Part shown: positions 55,749-63,515 of the stretch, in pieces
Numbering within the stretch: position 1 is the stretch's first letter
Layout of the letters: each line of letters opens with the position of its first letter
Source: Planktothrix serta PCC 8927
GTDB lineage: Bacteria; Cyanobacteriota; Cyanobacteriia; Cyanobacteriales; Microcoleaceae
DNA length: 63,515 nucleotides
NCBI RefSeq assembly: GCF_900010725.2
Contig: NZ_LR734885.1
Location: 32,194 to 95,708, forward strand
Reading direction: 5' to 3'
Program-made: the position numbers and the translations under genes
The notes under the pieces: generated by a model
Databases searched by the model: none
Told to the model about the DNA's origin: nothing
The model's input: the letters and a program-made list of their open reading frames with translations, nothing else

Positions 55749-57806
55749 ATGCAAGAAACTGTCACAAACTGTCGGAATGTCGCAATTGTTGGCCCCTATT
55801 TAAGTGGAAAAACCACACTTTTAGAAAGTATTCTATCCGTCTCTGGAGCCACAACTCGCAAAGGAACAGCAAAAGATGGCAACAGGGTCGGAGATAGTTC
55901 CCCAGAAGCACGGGAACGGAATATGAGTGTAGAAGTGAATGCCGCTAGTATCGAATATGGCGGCATTTGCTTTACATTTTTAGACTGTCCGGGGTCTGTA
56001 GAATTTGCCCCAGAAACCTATAATGCTCTGATCGGAACTGGGTTAGCAATTGTGGTTTGTGAAGCCGATCCGGGCCGGATTTTAACCTTATCTCCCCTGT
56101 TCAAATTCTTAGATGACTGGGAAATTCCCCACCTGGTTTTTATTAATAAAATGGATCGGGTTTGTACCGATGAGGAACGCTGCGTTAACAGTTTTACCGA
56201 ATTATTAAACGCCTTAAAAGTGGTTTCCACTCGTCCAATTATTCCTCAACAATATCCCATTGGTAACGGTGAACAATTGGTCGGTTTTATTGATTTAATT
56301 ACCGAACAAGCCTACCATTATCATCCCGGTGCGCCCTCTGATCCCGTAACCTTTCCAGAATCTCTTAAAGAAGCTGAACACCTCGCCCGTCAAGCAATGT
56401 TAGAGGAATTAGCTAATTTTGATGATCATTTATTAGAAGAATTGTTAGAAGAAATTGAACCGCCTCAAGACGAAATTGTTAAAGATTTAAAAATGGAATT
56501 GGGGGCGGATTTAATTGTTCCAGTGTTAATTGGAGTTGCAGAACAAGATCATGGGGTAATGGCGTTGTTGGATGCTTTGGTTCGAGAAGCACCTGAACCC
56601 GGAATTACCGCCGGACGACGGGGGATCAAATCGCCAGAAGGGTTTCCTATTGCCCAAGTTCTCAAAACCTATTACACCCCTCAAGGCGGTAAACTCTCCC
56701 TGGTGCGGGTTTGGCAGGGGGAACTGGCCGAAGGCATGACCTTAAACGGAGTACGACCAGGGGGAATGTATCGGATGACCGGACAACAAACCCAGAGTGT
56801 ACAGAAGGCGAAAACCGGGGATATTGTGGCTTTGGCGCGGATGGAAGGCATTCAAACCGGAGATACCTTAACAACCGACCCTAATCAATTAAAAAATCCC
56901 TTACCGAAAGCAACTCTATTACCTGCGGTTTATGGCTGGGCAATTACTCCAGAAAACCGTAAAGATGAGGTTAAAATTAGTGCGGCTTTATCTAAAATGT
57001 TAGATGAAGATCCGGCGTTGAGTTGGGAACAAAATAGTGATACCCATGAAATTATTTTATGGGGTCAAGGTCAAATTCATTTGCAAGTCAGCTTAGATCG
57101 GTTACGGCGTAAATATAATTTACCTATGGTGACTCATTTACCCCGTGTTCCCTATAAAGAAACTATTCGCAAAACCACTAATTCCCACGGCCGTTATAAA
57201 CATCAAAGTGGGGGTCATGGACAGTTTGGGGATGTTTATTTAGATATTAAACCTCAAGGTCGTGGGGAAGGATTTAATTTTAGTGAAACCATTGTCGGCG
57301 GTGTGGTTCCCCGTCAATATATTCCCGGTGTGGAAGTGGGAGTCCGAGAGTATTTAGCACAAGGGCCGTTAGGGTTTCCAGTAGTAGATATAGCGGTGAC
57401 TTTAACCAATGGTTCCTATCATAATGTCGATAGTTCAGAACAGGCATTTAAACAGGCTGCTCGGTTAGCGATGCAGTCAGGAATGGAGAAATGTGAACCG
57501 ATTTTATTAGAACCCATTACTTCCGTTGAAATTTGTGCCCCCAGTGATTTTACCTCCCAAATGTTTCAGTTAATTACCGGACGGCGGGGGCAAATTTTAG
57601 GTTTTGAACCGATGTCAGACTGGAAGGGATGGGATAAAATTTCTGCCTATATTCCCCAGTCAGAAATGCAGGATTTAATTGTAGAATTGCGTTCATTAAC
57701 TTTAGGAGTCGGTTATTTCAATTGGCAATTTGATCATTTACAGGAAGTTCCTGAAAAGTTAACAGAACGGATTTTAGCAACCAGTAGCGGGAATGGGAAA
57801 TCGTAA
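55749..57806 (+). CDS. EF-G-like translational GTPase (paralogue)
   Basis: 685 residues from ATG 55749, with GGAG 7 nt upstream; a TTG start at 55734 would add five residues. G-domain: G1 GPYLSGKT (15-22), a degenerate switch I (RERNMSV in place of RGITI), G3 DCPGS (79-83) and G4 NKMD (133-136). Domains II-V of EF-G follow (HGRYKHQSGGHGQFGDVYL in domain IV, ITGRRGQILGFEPM in V). The normal G3 is DTPGH; the catalytic His is Ser here. It is a distinct EF-G paralogue, not the housekeeping factor, and its role is unknown. Confidence 0.9.
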   Translation: MQETVTNCRNVAIVGPYLSGKTTLLESILSVSGATTRKGTAKDGNRVGDSSPEARERNMSVEVNAASIEYGGICFTFLDCPGSVEFAPETYNALIGTGLAIVVCEADPGRILTLSPLFKFLDDWEIPHLVFINKMDRVCTDEERCVNSFTELLNALKVVSTRPIIPQQYPIGNGEQLVGFIDLITEQAYHYHPGAPSDPVTFPESLKEAEHLARQAMLEELANFDDHLLEELLEEIEPPQDEIVKDLKMELGADLIVPVLIGVAEQDHGVMALLDALVREAPEPGITAGRRGIKSPEGFPIAQVLKTYYTPQGGKLSLVRVWQGELAEGMTLNGVRPGGMYRMTGQQTQSVQKAKTGDIVALARMEGIQTGDTLTTDPNQLKNPLPKATLLPAVYGWAITPENRKDEVKISAALSKMLDEDPALSWEQNSDTHEIILWGQGQIHLQVSLDRLRRKYNLPMVTHLPRVPYKETIRKTTNSHGRYKHQSGGHGQFGDVYLDIKPQGRGEGFNFSETIVGGVVPRQYIPGVEVGVREYLAQGPLGFPVVDIAVTLTNGSYHNVDSSEQAFKQAARLAMQSGMEKCEPILLEPITSVEICAPSDFTSQMFQLITGRRGQILGFEPMSDWKGWDKISAYIPQSEMQDLIVELRSLTLGVGYFNWQFDHLQEVPEKLTERILATSSGNGKS

Positions 57807-57815
57807 GTTTTAACG

Positions 57816-57859
57816 GAAAACAGGGGAATTACAAGAAATTGCTATTTTCCCCTGTTTTC
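57816..57859. terminator. Bidirectional terminator, EF-G paralogue / beta-lactamase
   Basis: A 13-bp perfect stem, gaaaacaggggaa (57816-57828) / ttcccctgttttc (57847-57859). It touches the stop of the convergent beta-lactamase gene. Confidence 0.8.
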
Positions 57860-58776
57860 TATGGTTTCGTGTTCAAAGCTAGTGAAAGATCTTGAAGACA
57901 ACGACGGGTTAGCACCTTACGAGCGTCCGCATCTTCCGGCTTCCGAATATCAATATTAGTCGCAAAAAAATAGACATTTTGATTCTGTTCTACATAGCCG
58001 ACATACCAACCAATATTGGGTGTTCCTTTTCCTTCCCAACCCGTCTTAGCTCGGATGGTATAATCTTGAGTTTTTTCTACAACCATGATATCTTTGACAA
58101 TGGATAGCGATCGCGTAGAAAACGGTAATTTATTACTGTAGAGACGGCGCAGAAATTCGATTTGCTGTTGAGGGGTAATTCGTAACTCTCCATCTAACCA
58201 AAAGTGATCAATATCTTCAGGTTTCCCAATGGTTTTATTCCCATAGCCTACTTGATTAACCCAGTATTTCATCTGTTCATAACCCACGCGCCGAGCTAAT
58301 ATTTGATAAAACCAAACCGCAGAAACTTTAAAGGCTTCTCTCATATTTAGATCTTGATTCCACCCCGGAATAGAGCGTTGTATTCCATCCCAGGTTAGCA
58401 CTGTTTTTTCATCTGTAATGACTTTAGTTTCTAGCGCAATTAAGGAATTGAGAATTTTAAACGTAGAAGCAGGTAAGAATGGCGTTGTATTTCGGCTAGG
58501 GTTATATTGATAGGAATGATTCTGATTTAAGTCATCAATAATAATTGATCCTTCAATCCCTAATTCTTTAAAATGACGCTCAAAATTTAGTTCTAAATTA
58601 TCTTTTTGAGCAATATTCTCAGAACTAGAAAGCTCGGTTTTGACAAGGGAAATTGTTGATACAGATTGAGCTTGAATTGCTGGCAACAGGACAGCACCAA
58701 CACCACTTAATCCTAACACAAAACTCAGGATTTTAAACACTCTTTTTAGGTTTAAACTTTCTCTATTGAATAACAC
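57859..58776 (-). CDS. Class D beta-lactamase-like serine hydrolase
   Basis: 305 residues. A signal/anchor (about 13-37) precedes the OXA-type fold. Motifs: PASTFK (S104, K107), S152-A-V, YGN (178-180), W193 and KTG (244-246), the complete class D set. It may hydrolyse beta-lactams or act as a peptidoglycan-directed enzyme; chromosomal class D genes are known in cyanobacteria. The periplasmic location is inferred from the signal. It is a single gene, preceded by a heptamer array. Confidence 0.92.
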   Translation of the reverse strand: MLFNRESLNLKRVFKILSFVLGLSGVGAVLLPAIQAQSVSTISLVKTELSSSENIAQKDNLELNFERHFKELGIEGSIIIDDLNQNHSYQYNPSRNTTPFLPASTFKILNSLIALETKVITDEKTVLTWDGIQRSIPGWNQDLNMREAFKVSAVWFYQILARRVGYEQMKYWVNQVGYGNKTIGKPEDIDHFWLDGELRITPQQQIEFLRRLYSNKLPFSTRSLSIVKDIMVVEKTQDYTIRAKTGWEGKGTPNIGWYVGYVEQNQNVYFFATNIDIRKPEDADARKVLTRRCLQDLSLALNTKP

Positions 58777-58813
58777 TATTTTAAGCCCACTATATTTAAT
58801 TATAGGAGGGAAT

Positions 58814-58848
58814 AGGGAACAGGGAACAGGGAACAGGGAACAGGGAAG
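58814..58848. repeat. Heptamer array AGGGAAC x5
   Basis: Five units of the GGGAACA/TGTTCCC heptamer upstream of the beta-lactamase start. Confidence 0.9.
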
Positions 58849-58914
58849 AGACAGGAAAACTTAGTATTGACAATTTCTTTGTGTCTTTGTGTCTTCGTGG
58901 TTAAACTAAATTTT

Positions 58915-59919
58915 TTACGATGCAGTCACTTGATTTTGTAAAGGTTTCCCCTGTTCAAAAGCGGAAAGATTAGTTATCGTGGTGCGAGCAATATCATCTA
59001 AAGCATTTTCAGTAAAAAAGCCTTGATGAGCCGTAATTACAACATTAGGAAAAGATTGGAGCAATTGAAAAGTATCATCTTGAATAATAGTATCGGAGAG
59101 ATCTTCAAAAAAAAGTTTATCTTCTTCTTCATAAACATCAATACCGACGTAACCAATTTTCTCCGATTTAATCCCATCAATAACAGCCTTTGTGTCCACT
59201 AATTTACCTCGACTGGTATTAATTAACATCACCCCTGATTTCATTTGGGCGATGGTTTCTTGATTAATCAAATGGTGAGTTTCTGGAAATAGAGGACAGT
59301 GTAAAGAAATAATATCCGAACGTTGCCAAAGTTCTTCTAAGGAAACATATTGAGCATTTCCTAGTTTCTCAAAATTCGGATTAGGATAGACATCGTATCC
59401 TAAAAGATGACAGCCAAATCCCTGCATAATTTGAGCAAAGATCAGTCCAATTTTGCCCGTACCCACCACTCCAACCGTGCGATTATGGAGGTCAAAACCC
59501 AACAACCCATCCAAGGCAAAATTATCCTCCCGAACCCGATTATAGGCGCGATATAATTTACGATTGAGCATTAGAATTAATCCCACAGCGTGTTCGGCTA
59601 CGGAATAGGGAGAATAGTCTGTTACCCGTACAACTTGAATCCCTAATTTGGCAGCCGTTTTGAGATTAACATTATTAAAACCCGTACAACGCAGGGCGAT
59701 CAACTTTGTACCTTGGGCTGCTAAAATCTCTAATACTTCTGTTCCTAAATCATCATTAACAAATACGCAAACCGCAGAAAACCCATTAGCCAGCGATGCG
59801 GTTTGCAGTTCAAGACGAGCATCAAAAAAAACTAACTCATGATTCGCTTTAGAGATGGTATTCTCTAGCTCAAGAAATCTGCGATCGTAGGATTTGGTAC
59901 TAAAAACAGCAACTTTCAT
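58915..59919 (-). CDS. ldhA: D-lactate dehydrogenase (2-hydroxyacid dehydrogenase)
   Basis: 334 residues. The NAD motif VGVVGTGKIG and catalytic blocks INTSRGKLVD (Arg), DVYEEED (Glu) and ITAHQGFFTENAL (His) match fermentative D-LDH. It reduces pyruvate to D-lactate with NADH, useful in dark anoxia. The start MKVAVFSTKSYDRRF is standard. It is divergent from dprA. Confidence 0.93.
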   Translation of the reverse strand: MKVAVFSTKSYDRRFLELENTISKANHELVFFDARLELQTASLANGFSAVCVFVNDDLGTEVLEILAAQGTKLIALRCTGFNNVNLKTAAKLGIQVVRVTDYSPYSVAEHAVGLILMLNRKLYRAYNRVREDNFALDGLLGFDLHNRTVGVVGTGKIGLIFAQIMQGFGCHLLGYDVYPNPNFEKLGNAQYVSLEELWQRSDIISLHCPLFPETHHLINQETIAQMKSGVMLINTSRGKLVDTKAVIDGIKSEKIGYVGIDVYEEEDKLFFEDLSDTIIQDDTFQLLQSFPNVVITAHQGFFTENALDDIARTTITNLSAFEQGKPLQNQVTAS

Positions 59920-60136
59920 GGTAGGGAGTTAAATTTTATAATACATTTACAGGATAACAGAAAAATAGGAAGATCCAGATCATTATTTACCCTGCTAATT
60001 ATTACTATTAAATCTGAATAATCCAGCCCAAGGATCAGCCATCTCTGTTTCCCCCCAGTAAATCCGGGATATTTTGTTGTACCAGAGTAACAACTGATGT
60101 ATATTTGAGTCTAAAGAATAAAGGAGTTTAACCTTT

Positions 60137-61270
60137 GTGGAAGAACGAGGATACTGGTTAGCGTGGTCACAAATTTCTGGGGTCGGTTCAGTTTCGATTC
60201 AACGTTTAAAACAACATTTTCAAACGTTAGAAATGGCTTGGACAGCAAGGGCTAACGAGTTAATAGAAGTAGATGGTTTTGGTCAGCAAACCGTTGATAA
60301 AATTATTCAACAGCGATCGCAATTTAACCCCCAAGAATTCTTAGAACAACATATTACTAAAAACCCTTATTTTTGGACTCCTGCTGATGCCGAATATCCT
60401 CGATTGTTATTAGAAATTCCGACATTTCCTCCGGTTTTATATTATCGAGGAATCGTTGAAACCCTTGAAAATCAAGGTATTACGCCGATGGTTGCTATTG
60501 TTGGAACCCGTACCCCCACAGAATACGGGCGACGCTGGACTTGTAAAATTAGTATGACCTTAGCTCGTCGAGGGTTTACCATTGTTTCGGGGATGGCGGC
60601 GGGAATTGATACCGAAGCGCATCGCAGTTGTTTGGAAGTTGGAGGACGAACCCTTGCGGCGTTAGGAACTGGGGTAGATATTGCCTATCCCAAAGAAAAT
60701 CGTCAACTCTGTGAACGGGTGATCAATCAAGGATTATTAATTAGTGAATATCCCTCTGGAACTCAACCAAATCCCCGTCATTTTCCCCAACGAAATCGAA
60801 TTATTGCGGGGTTAAGTCGAGCAACCTTTGTGATGGAAGCTCCTCAAAAATCGGGTGCTTTAATTACGGCTAATGTTGCGAATGAATTTTGTCGAGATGT
60901 GTATGTTTTACCCGGACGTTTAGATGATGAAAAATCCCAGGGTTGTTTGAAATTAATTAATGGGGGAGCCAGTATGATTCCCGTTAATTTAGAGGAATTA
61001 TTAGAACAATTAGGAGCCATACCTCCCTTAGATGAACCTCAACAATTATCTTTATTTGAAATTCCCTCTAAACCGGACAAATCTATACCAGATTTAGACC
61101 CGGAATTAAATCAAATTTTGCAATCACTGTCCTCTGAACCGATTGCTTTTGATCAAATTATTGTTAATCTGAATTTAGAAGCCGGAAATCTATCAGCAGC
61201 GTTATTACAATTAGAATTATTAGAGTTAGTGGAACAATTACCTGGAATGCGCTATCGAAGAATGGATTAA
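60137..61270 (+). CDS. dprA: DNA-processing protein DprA
   Basis: 377 residues. An N-terminal HhH-like region (about 1-65), the Rossmann core (about 110-285: MVAIVGTRTPTEYG, IVSGMAAGIDTEAH, ALGTGVDIAYPKEN, PQRNRIIAGLS) and a C-terminal winged helix (about 310-375). DprA loads RecA onto incoming single-stranded DNA in natural transformation. The start is GTG 60137, with AAGGAG upstream. The next gene begins 4 bp after its stop. Confidence 0.94.
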   Translation: MEERGYWLAWSQISGVGSVSIQRLKQHFQTLEMAWTARANELIEVDGFGQQTVDKIIQQRSQFNPQEFLEQHITKNPYFWTPADAEYPRLLLEIPTFPPVLYYRGIVETLENQGITPMVAIVGTRTPTEYGRRWTCKISMTLARRGFTIVSGMAAGIDTEAHRSCLEVGGRTLAALGTGVDIAYPKENRQLCERVINQGLLISEYPSGTQPNPRHFPQRNRIIAGLSRATFVMEAPQKSGALITANVANEFCRDVYVLPGRLDDEKSQGCLKLINGGASMIPVNLEELLEQLGAIPPLDEPQQLSLFEIPSKPDKSIPDLDPELNQILQSLSSEPIAFDQIIVNLNLEAGNLSAALLQLELLELVEQLPGMRYRRMD

Positions 61271-61274
61271 AAAT

Positions 61275-62141
61275 ATGACTCAAACCTTCCCAAAATTCAC
61301 AATTAAGCCGGGATATCGCTCTCAATCAGAAGATACTACACCAGAAGTTGATTTATTAGGATTCTGGTTATTAAAACAACGAACTCCAGAGGAACGATTG
61401 TTGATGGGTTTTTCTATGAATCAAAATGCTCGTCACTTTGCAATTAACTGTTTTCATCAACGCTTTCCCCATTTATCTGATGCACAATTTGTGCGAAAAT
61501 TAGCTGAAGCTTGGTTAGCAGAAGATTGTCCAGAAAATTATATTCCGACGGGAGATAAAATGAGTTGGATTCAAGATTCTATTGCTTTAGCTGAAATTCT
61601 CCACCCGATTTTTGAGCTATTGAATATTCCTTATTATATTACCGGAGGTGTTGCGGCAATTGCTTACGGAGAAGTGCGAACAACTCGTGATTTAGATATT
61701 GTGATTTTGATTCAACTTCAAGATTTAGGTCAATTTATTTTAGAGTTAGAAGGTGCAGGGTTTTATGTTTCTGGTGTGGATGATGTAGTTTCAGGTCAAA
61801 TGAAAACCTTACAAATTACCCATATCCCAACAATTTCTCGTGCTGACTTAATGATGGCAGAAGATTCGGAATTAGAGAAAATTCGCTTTCAACGACGACA
61901 ACAATATCATATTCCTACGGGTACAAAAGTCAACCTCGCCTCGGCTGAAGATATGATTATTAGTAAACTACAATGGGGAAAACAAACTCAGTCTCAAAAG
62001 CAATGGCGAGATGTATTGGGTATATTGAAAGTACAAGGGGAGTGTTTGGATTTCCCCTATCTCAAGCATTGGGCGGAATATTTAGACTTAGTTGAAGGGT
62101 TGAATCAAGCCTTAATAGAAGCAGGAATTGAAGTCAAATAG
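61275..62141 (+). CDS. Nucleotidyltransferase-like protein linked to dprA
   Basis: 288 residues. After about 115 residues of helical N-terminus comes a minimal nucleotidyltransferase motif: YYITGGVAAIAYGEVRTTRD, then LDIVI (GG and D-x-D). A later block VNLASAEDMIISKLQWGK with a final RDVLGIL resembles AbiEii/DUF6036-type NTases, some of which are toxins that modify tRNA or proteins. No antitoxin gene is visible. The 4-bp spacing indicates co-transcription with dprA. The activity is not proven. Confidence 0.75.
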   Translation: MTQTFPKFTIKPGYRSQSEDTTPEVDLLGFWLLKQRTPEERLLMGFSMNQNARHFAINCFHQRFPHLSDAQFVRKLAEAWLAEDCPENYIPTGDKMSWIQDSIALAEILHPIFELLNIPYYITGGVAAIAYGEVRTTRDLDIVILIQLQDLGQFILELEGAGFYVSGVDDVVSGQMKTLQITHIPTISRADLMMAEDSELEKIRFQRRQQYHIPTGTKVNLASAEDMIISKLQWGKQTQSQKQWRDVLGILKVQGECLDFPYLKHWAEYLDLVEGLNQALIEAGIEVK

Positions 62142-62180
62142 AAACTGGACTTCTCACAACAGCCAGAAACCCAGTTTTTT
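62142..62180 (+). terminator. Terminator after the dprA-NTase operon
   Basis: The 7-bp stem aaactgg (62142-62148) / ccagttt (62171-62177) is followed directly by T residues. It starts at the stop of the NTase gene. Confidence 0.65.
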
Positions 62181-62191
62181 GATTTCCAAAT

Positions 62192-63364
62192 TTAACAACA
62201 ACTAGAACTCGAAGGAGAACAACAGGAATTATCGGAATTTGTCAGAGTAACGTGATAATGTTCGCCTTTTGTTTCTTCGGGTTTGCGAATAATATTGCGT
62301 CTACAATCGAATTCTGGGGCTGATTCTAAAGGAATAGTTTCATGGGGTAAAATTCCTAAAATATCTTGACAATAGGGGCCGTTTATGTTAGTATAAATCT
62401 GGTAGGTTTTATCACAAACTGCCATGCGTTCACCCCGATATAAAATATGTCCGTCATCGTCCATAACTTGTTTCCAAGGCCCTTTATAAATCACCGCTTG
62501 ATTAACATCTAAACAGGGGCCGTCTTTGCCTTTATAAGCACAAACGGTTAAGGAACGAAATTCAATGCCATCAATGACTTGCCAAGGTTCTTCCTGTCGA
62601 GCTAATATCTCAATTCCATAAAATCCGGCTTGTTCAAATCGTTCTAAAAATTCATTTTCTCGAAAAGCTCCCGCAATACAGCCACTCCACAGATCGGGAT
62701 CGTTTAAAATATTAGGAGTTGGATCTTGATCACAAACAATATCAGAAATAACCGCCCGTCCGCCTCGTTTTAACACGCGATAAATTTCTTGAAACAGTTG
62801 ATCTTTATCTTGGGGACGCACTAAGTTTAAAACACAATTAGAAATTACGACATCAACACTATTATCTGCTATTAAAGGGTTTTGTTGACGGAGGCGATCG
62901 CATTCTAACTCAAACTCTGTAATTTGTTCAATAGATTGAATCGGATTAACTTTTAACCAATTTTGAACTTGATCTAAATCTAAGGCTAAATCCTGAATTT
63001 TCCCTTTAACAAAGCTTGTATTAGCATATCCTAATTTTTGGGCAATTTCCCCTTGATAGCTGCGAGAAAGGGCTAACATGGTATCATTAAAATCAACCCC
63101 AATTACTTGACCCGTCGCCCCGACTTTTTGAGCGATCATATAACAATTTTTCCCTGCACCGGAACCTAAATCAACAACAATTTCTCCGGGGTTAACATAA
63201 CGAGTCGGATCACCACAACCATAGTCTTTTTCAATAATTTCCTGGGGAATAATTTCTAAATACTGATTTTCTTGATATTCCACCGGACAACAGAGGGAAG
63301 GTTGGACTGTTGTTGCTCCCGCTTTGTAACGCTCAATAACCGTTTCTTCAATATTGTAATTCAT
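62192..63364 (-). CDS. arsM: ArsM-type arsenite methyltransferase with Cys-rich tail
   Basis: 390 residues from ATG 63364 (MNYNIEETVIERY). An upstream in-frame Met adds a hydrophobic stretch that is not family-like. The SAM motif is VVDLGSGAGKNCYMIA. Arsenite-binding Cys of ArsM have likely counterparts: C50 (YGCGDP), C177 (VISNCVLNL) and C229 (WSGCIAGAF), with C25-C26 (LCCPVEY) as further candidates. A C-terminal region of about 110 residues follows, ending CCSPSSSSCC. It probably methylates As(III); long cyanobacterial forms are linked to arsenosugar synthesis. The partner radical-SAM gene is not in the window. Confidence 0.8.
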   Translation of the reverse strand: MNYNIEETVIERYKAGATTVQPSLCCPVEYQENQYLEIIPQEIIEKDYGCGDPTRYVNPGEIVVDLGSGAGKNCYMIAQKVGATGQVIGVDFNDTMLALSRSYQGEIAQKLGYANTSFVKGKIQDLALDLDQVQNWLKVNPIQSIEQITEFELECDRLRQQNPLIADNSVDVVISNCVLNLVRPQDKDQLFQEIYRVLKRGGRAVISDIVCDQDPTPNILNDPDLWSGCIAGAFRENEFLERFEQAGFYGIEILARQEEPWQVIDGIEFRSLTVCAYKGKDGPCLDVNQAVIYKGPWKQVMDDDGHILYRGERMAVCDKTYQIYTNINGPYCQDILGILPHETIPLESAPEFDCRRNIIRKPEETKGEHYHVTLTNSDNSCCSPSSSSCC

Positions 63365-63515
63365 AGAATCAGGAATCAGAACTAAAAGGTAATAAACTAA
63401 CAACTAATAACTGAGTATGGGCTGGAGTAACCATTGGTGTCAACTTAAGTCATAATGCCCTGAACTAAAGTTCGGGCTAAGAGCTAAAGTCATCTAAAGA
63501 TGACTCAAGACTTGT

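Overview
The window is chromosomal DNA of a filamentous, non-model cyanobacterium, most likely of the Oscillatoriales (Planktothrix/Arthrospira type; genus inferred from general similarity, not proven). The evidence is a high-light-inducible protein, an apocarotenoid oxygenase, Vipp1, MenB, a DUF3611 protein, the PanC-Cmk fusion, frequent HIP1 octamers (GCGATCGC), AT-rich codon use, and many cyanobacterial heptameric short tandem repeats. No rRNA, tRNA, CRISPR array or intact transposase gene was seen.

Layout. 1-5279 (minus) is the N-terminal part of a giant surface or secreted protein: a DUF4347 head followed by at least 15 Ig-like repeats of about 100 residues, running off the left edge. 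5.6-12.2 kb holds small genes: an Rpn-type nuclease with a 12-bp repeat, YajQ, a SLOG-fold protein, a carotenoid oxygenase, a DUF3611 membrane protein, a short Hli protein and a MerR regulator. 12.5-16.8 kb is a complete polyhydroxyalkanoate cluster, phaA-phaB-phaE-phaC. 17.1-25.2 kb holds a GDSL hydrolase, a possible 27-residue membrane peptide, and a minus-strand pair: an AAA ATPase followed by a 1731-residue STAND-type ATPase with TPRs and 14 WD40 repeats. 25.5-27.8 kb is ftsQ-ftsZ, followed by comFB and an orphan dndE. 29-33 kb has a RodZ-like gene, a DUF938 methyltransferase and an acetate-symporter-like pair. 33-39 kb has a CHASE2-GGDEF-EAL protein, dapB, a membrane protein and cobH. 39-47.5 kb has a TPM protein, a Ser/Thr kinase, Uma2, moaE, a polysaccharide deacetylase, panC-cmk and rlpA. 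48-57.8 kb has purM, menB, dciA, a SPOR protein, vipp1, a glutaredoxin and an EF-G paralogue. 57.8-63.4 kb has a class D beta-lactamase, a D-lactate dehydrogenase, dprA with a linked nucleotidyltransferase-like gene, and an ArsM-type methyltransferase.

The strongest cross-window signal is the repeat landscape. Palindromic elements with GTAGGGG...CCCCTAC ends, about 95-130 bp elements with TATAGC...GCTATA ends, 180- and 191-bp tandem repeats, and heptamer arrays (TGTTCCC, TGACGGT, ATCAGTT) fill most gaps. Several run into genes: they supply the C-terminus or stop codon of dciA, panC-cmk, rlpA and the Ser/Thr kinase, and they sit in frame inside the STAND-WD40 gene, where gain or loss of one heptamer would shift the frame. 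The candidates for new biology are that AAA/STAND-WD40 pair with a possible repeat-driven switch, the orphan DndE, the dprA-nucleotidyltransferase pair, the DUF4347 head as a possible caspase-like domain, a nested RNA-like fold between rlpA and purM, and the 27-residue peptide.
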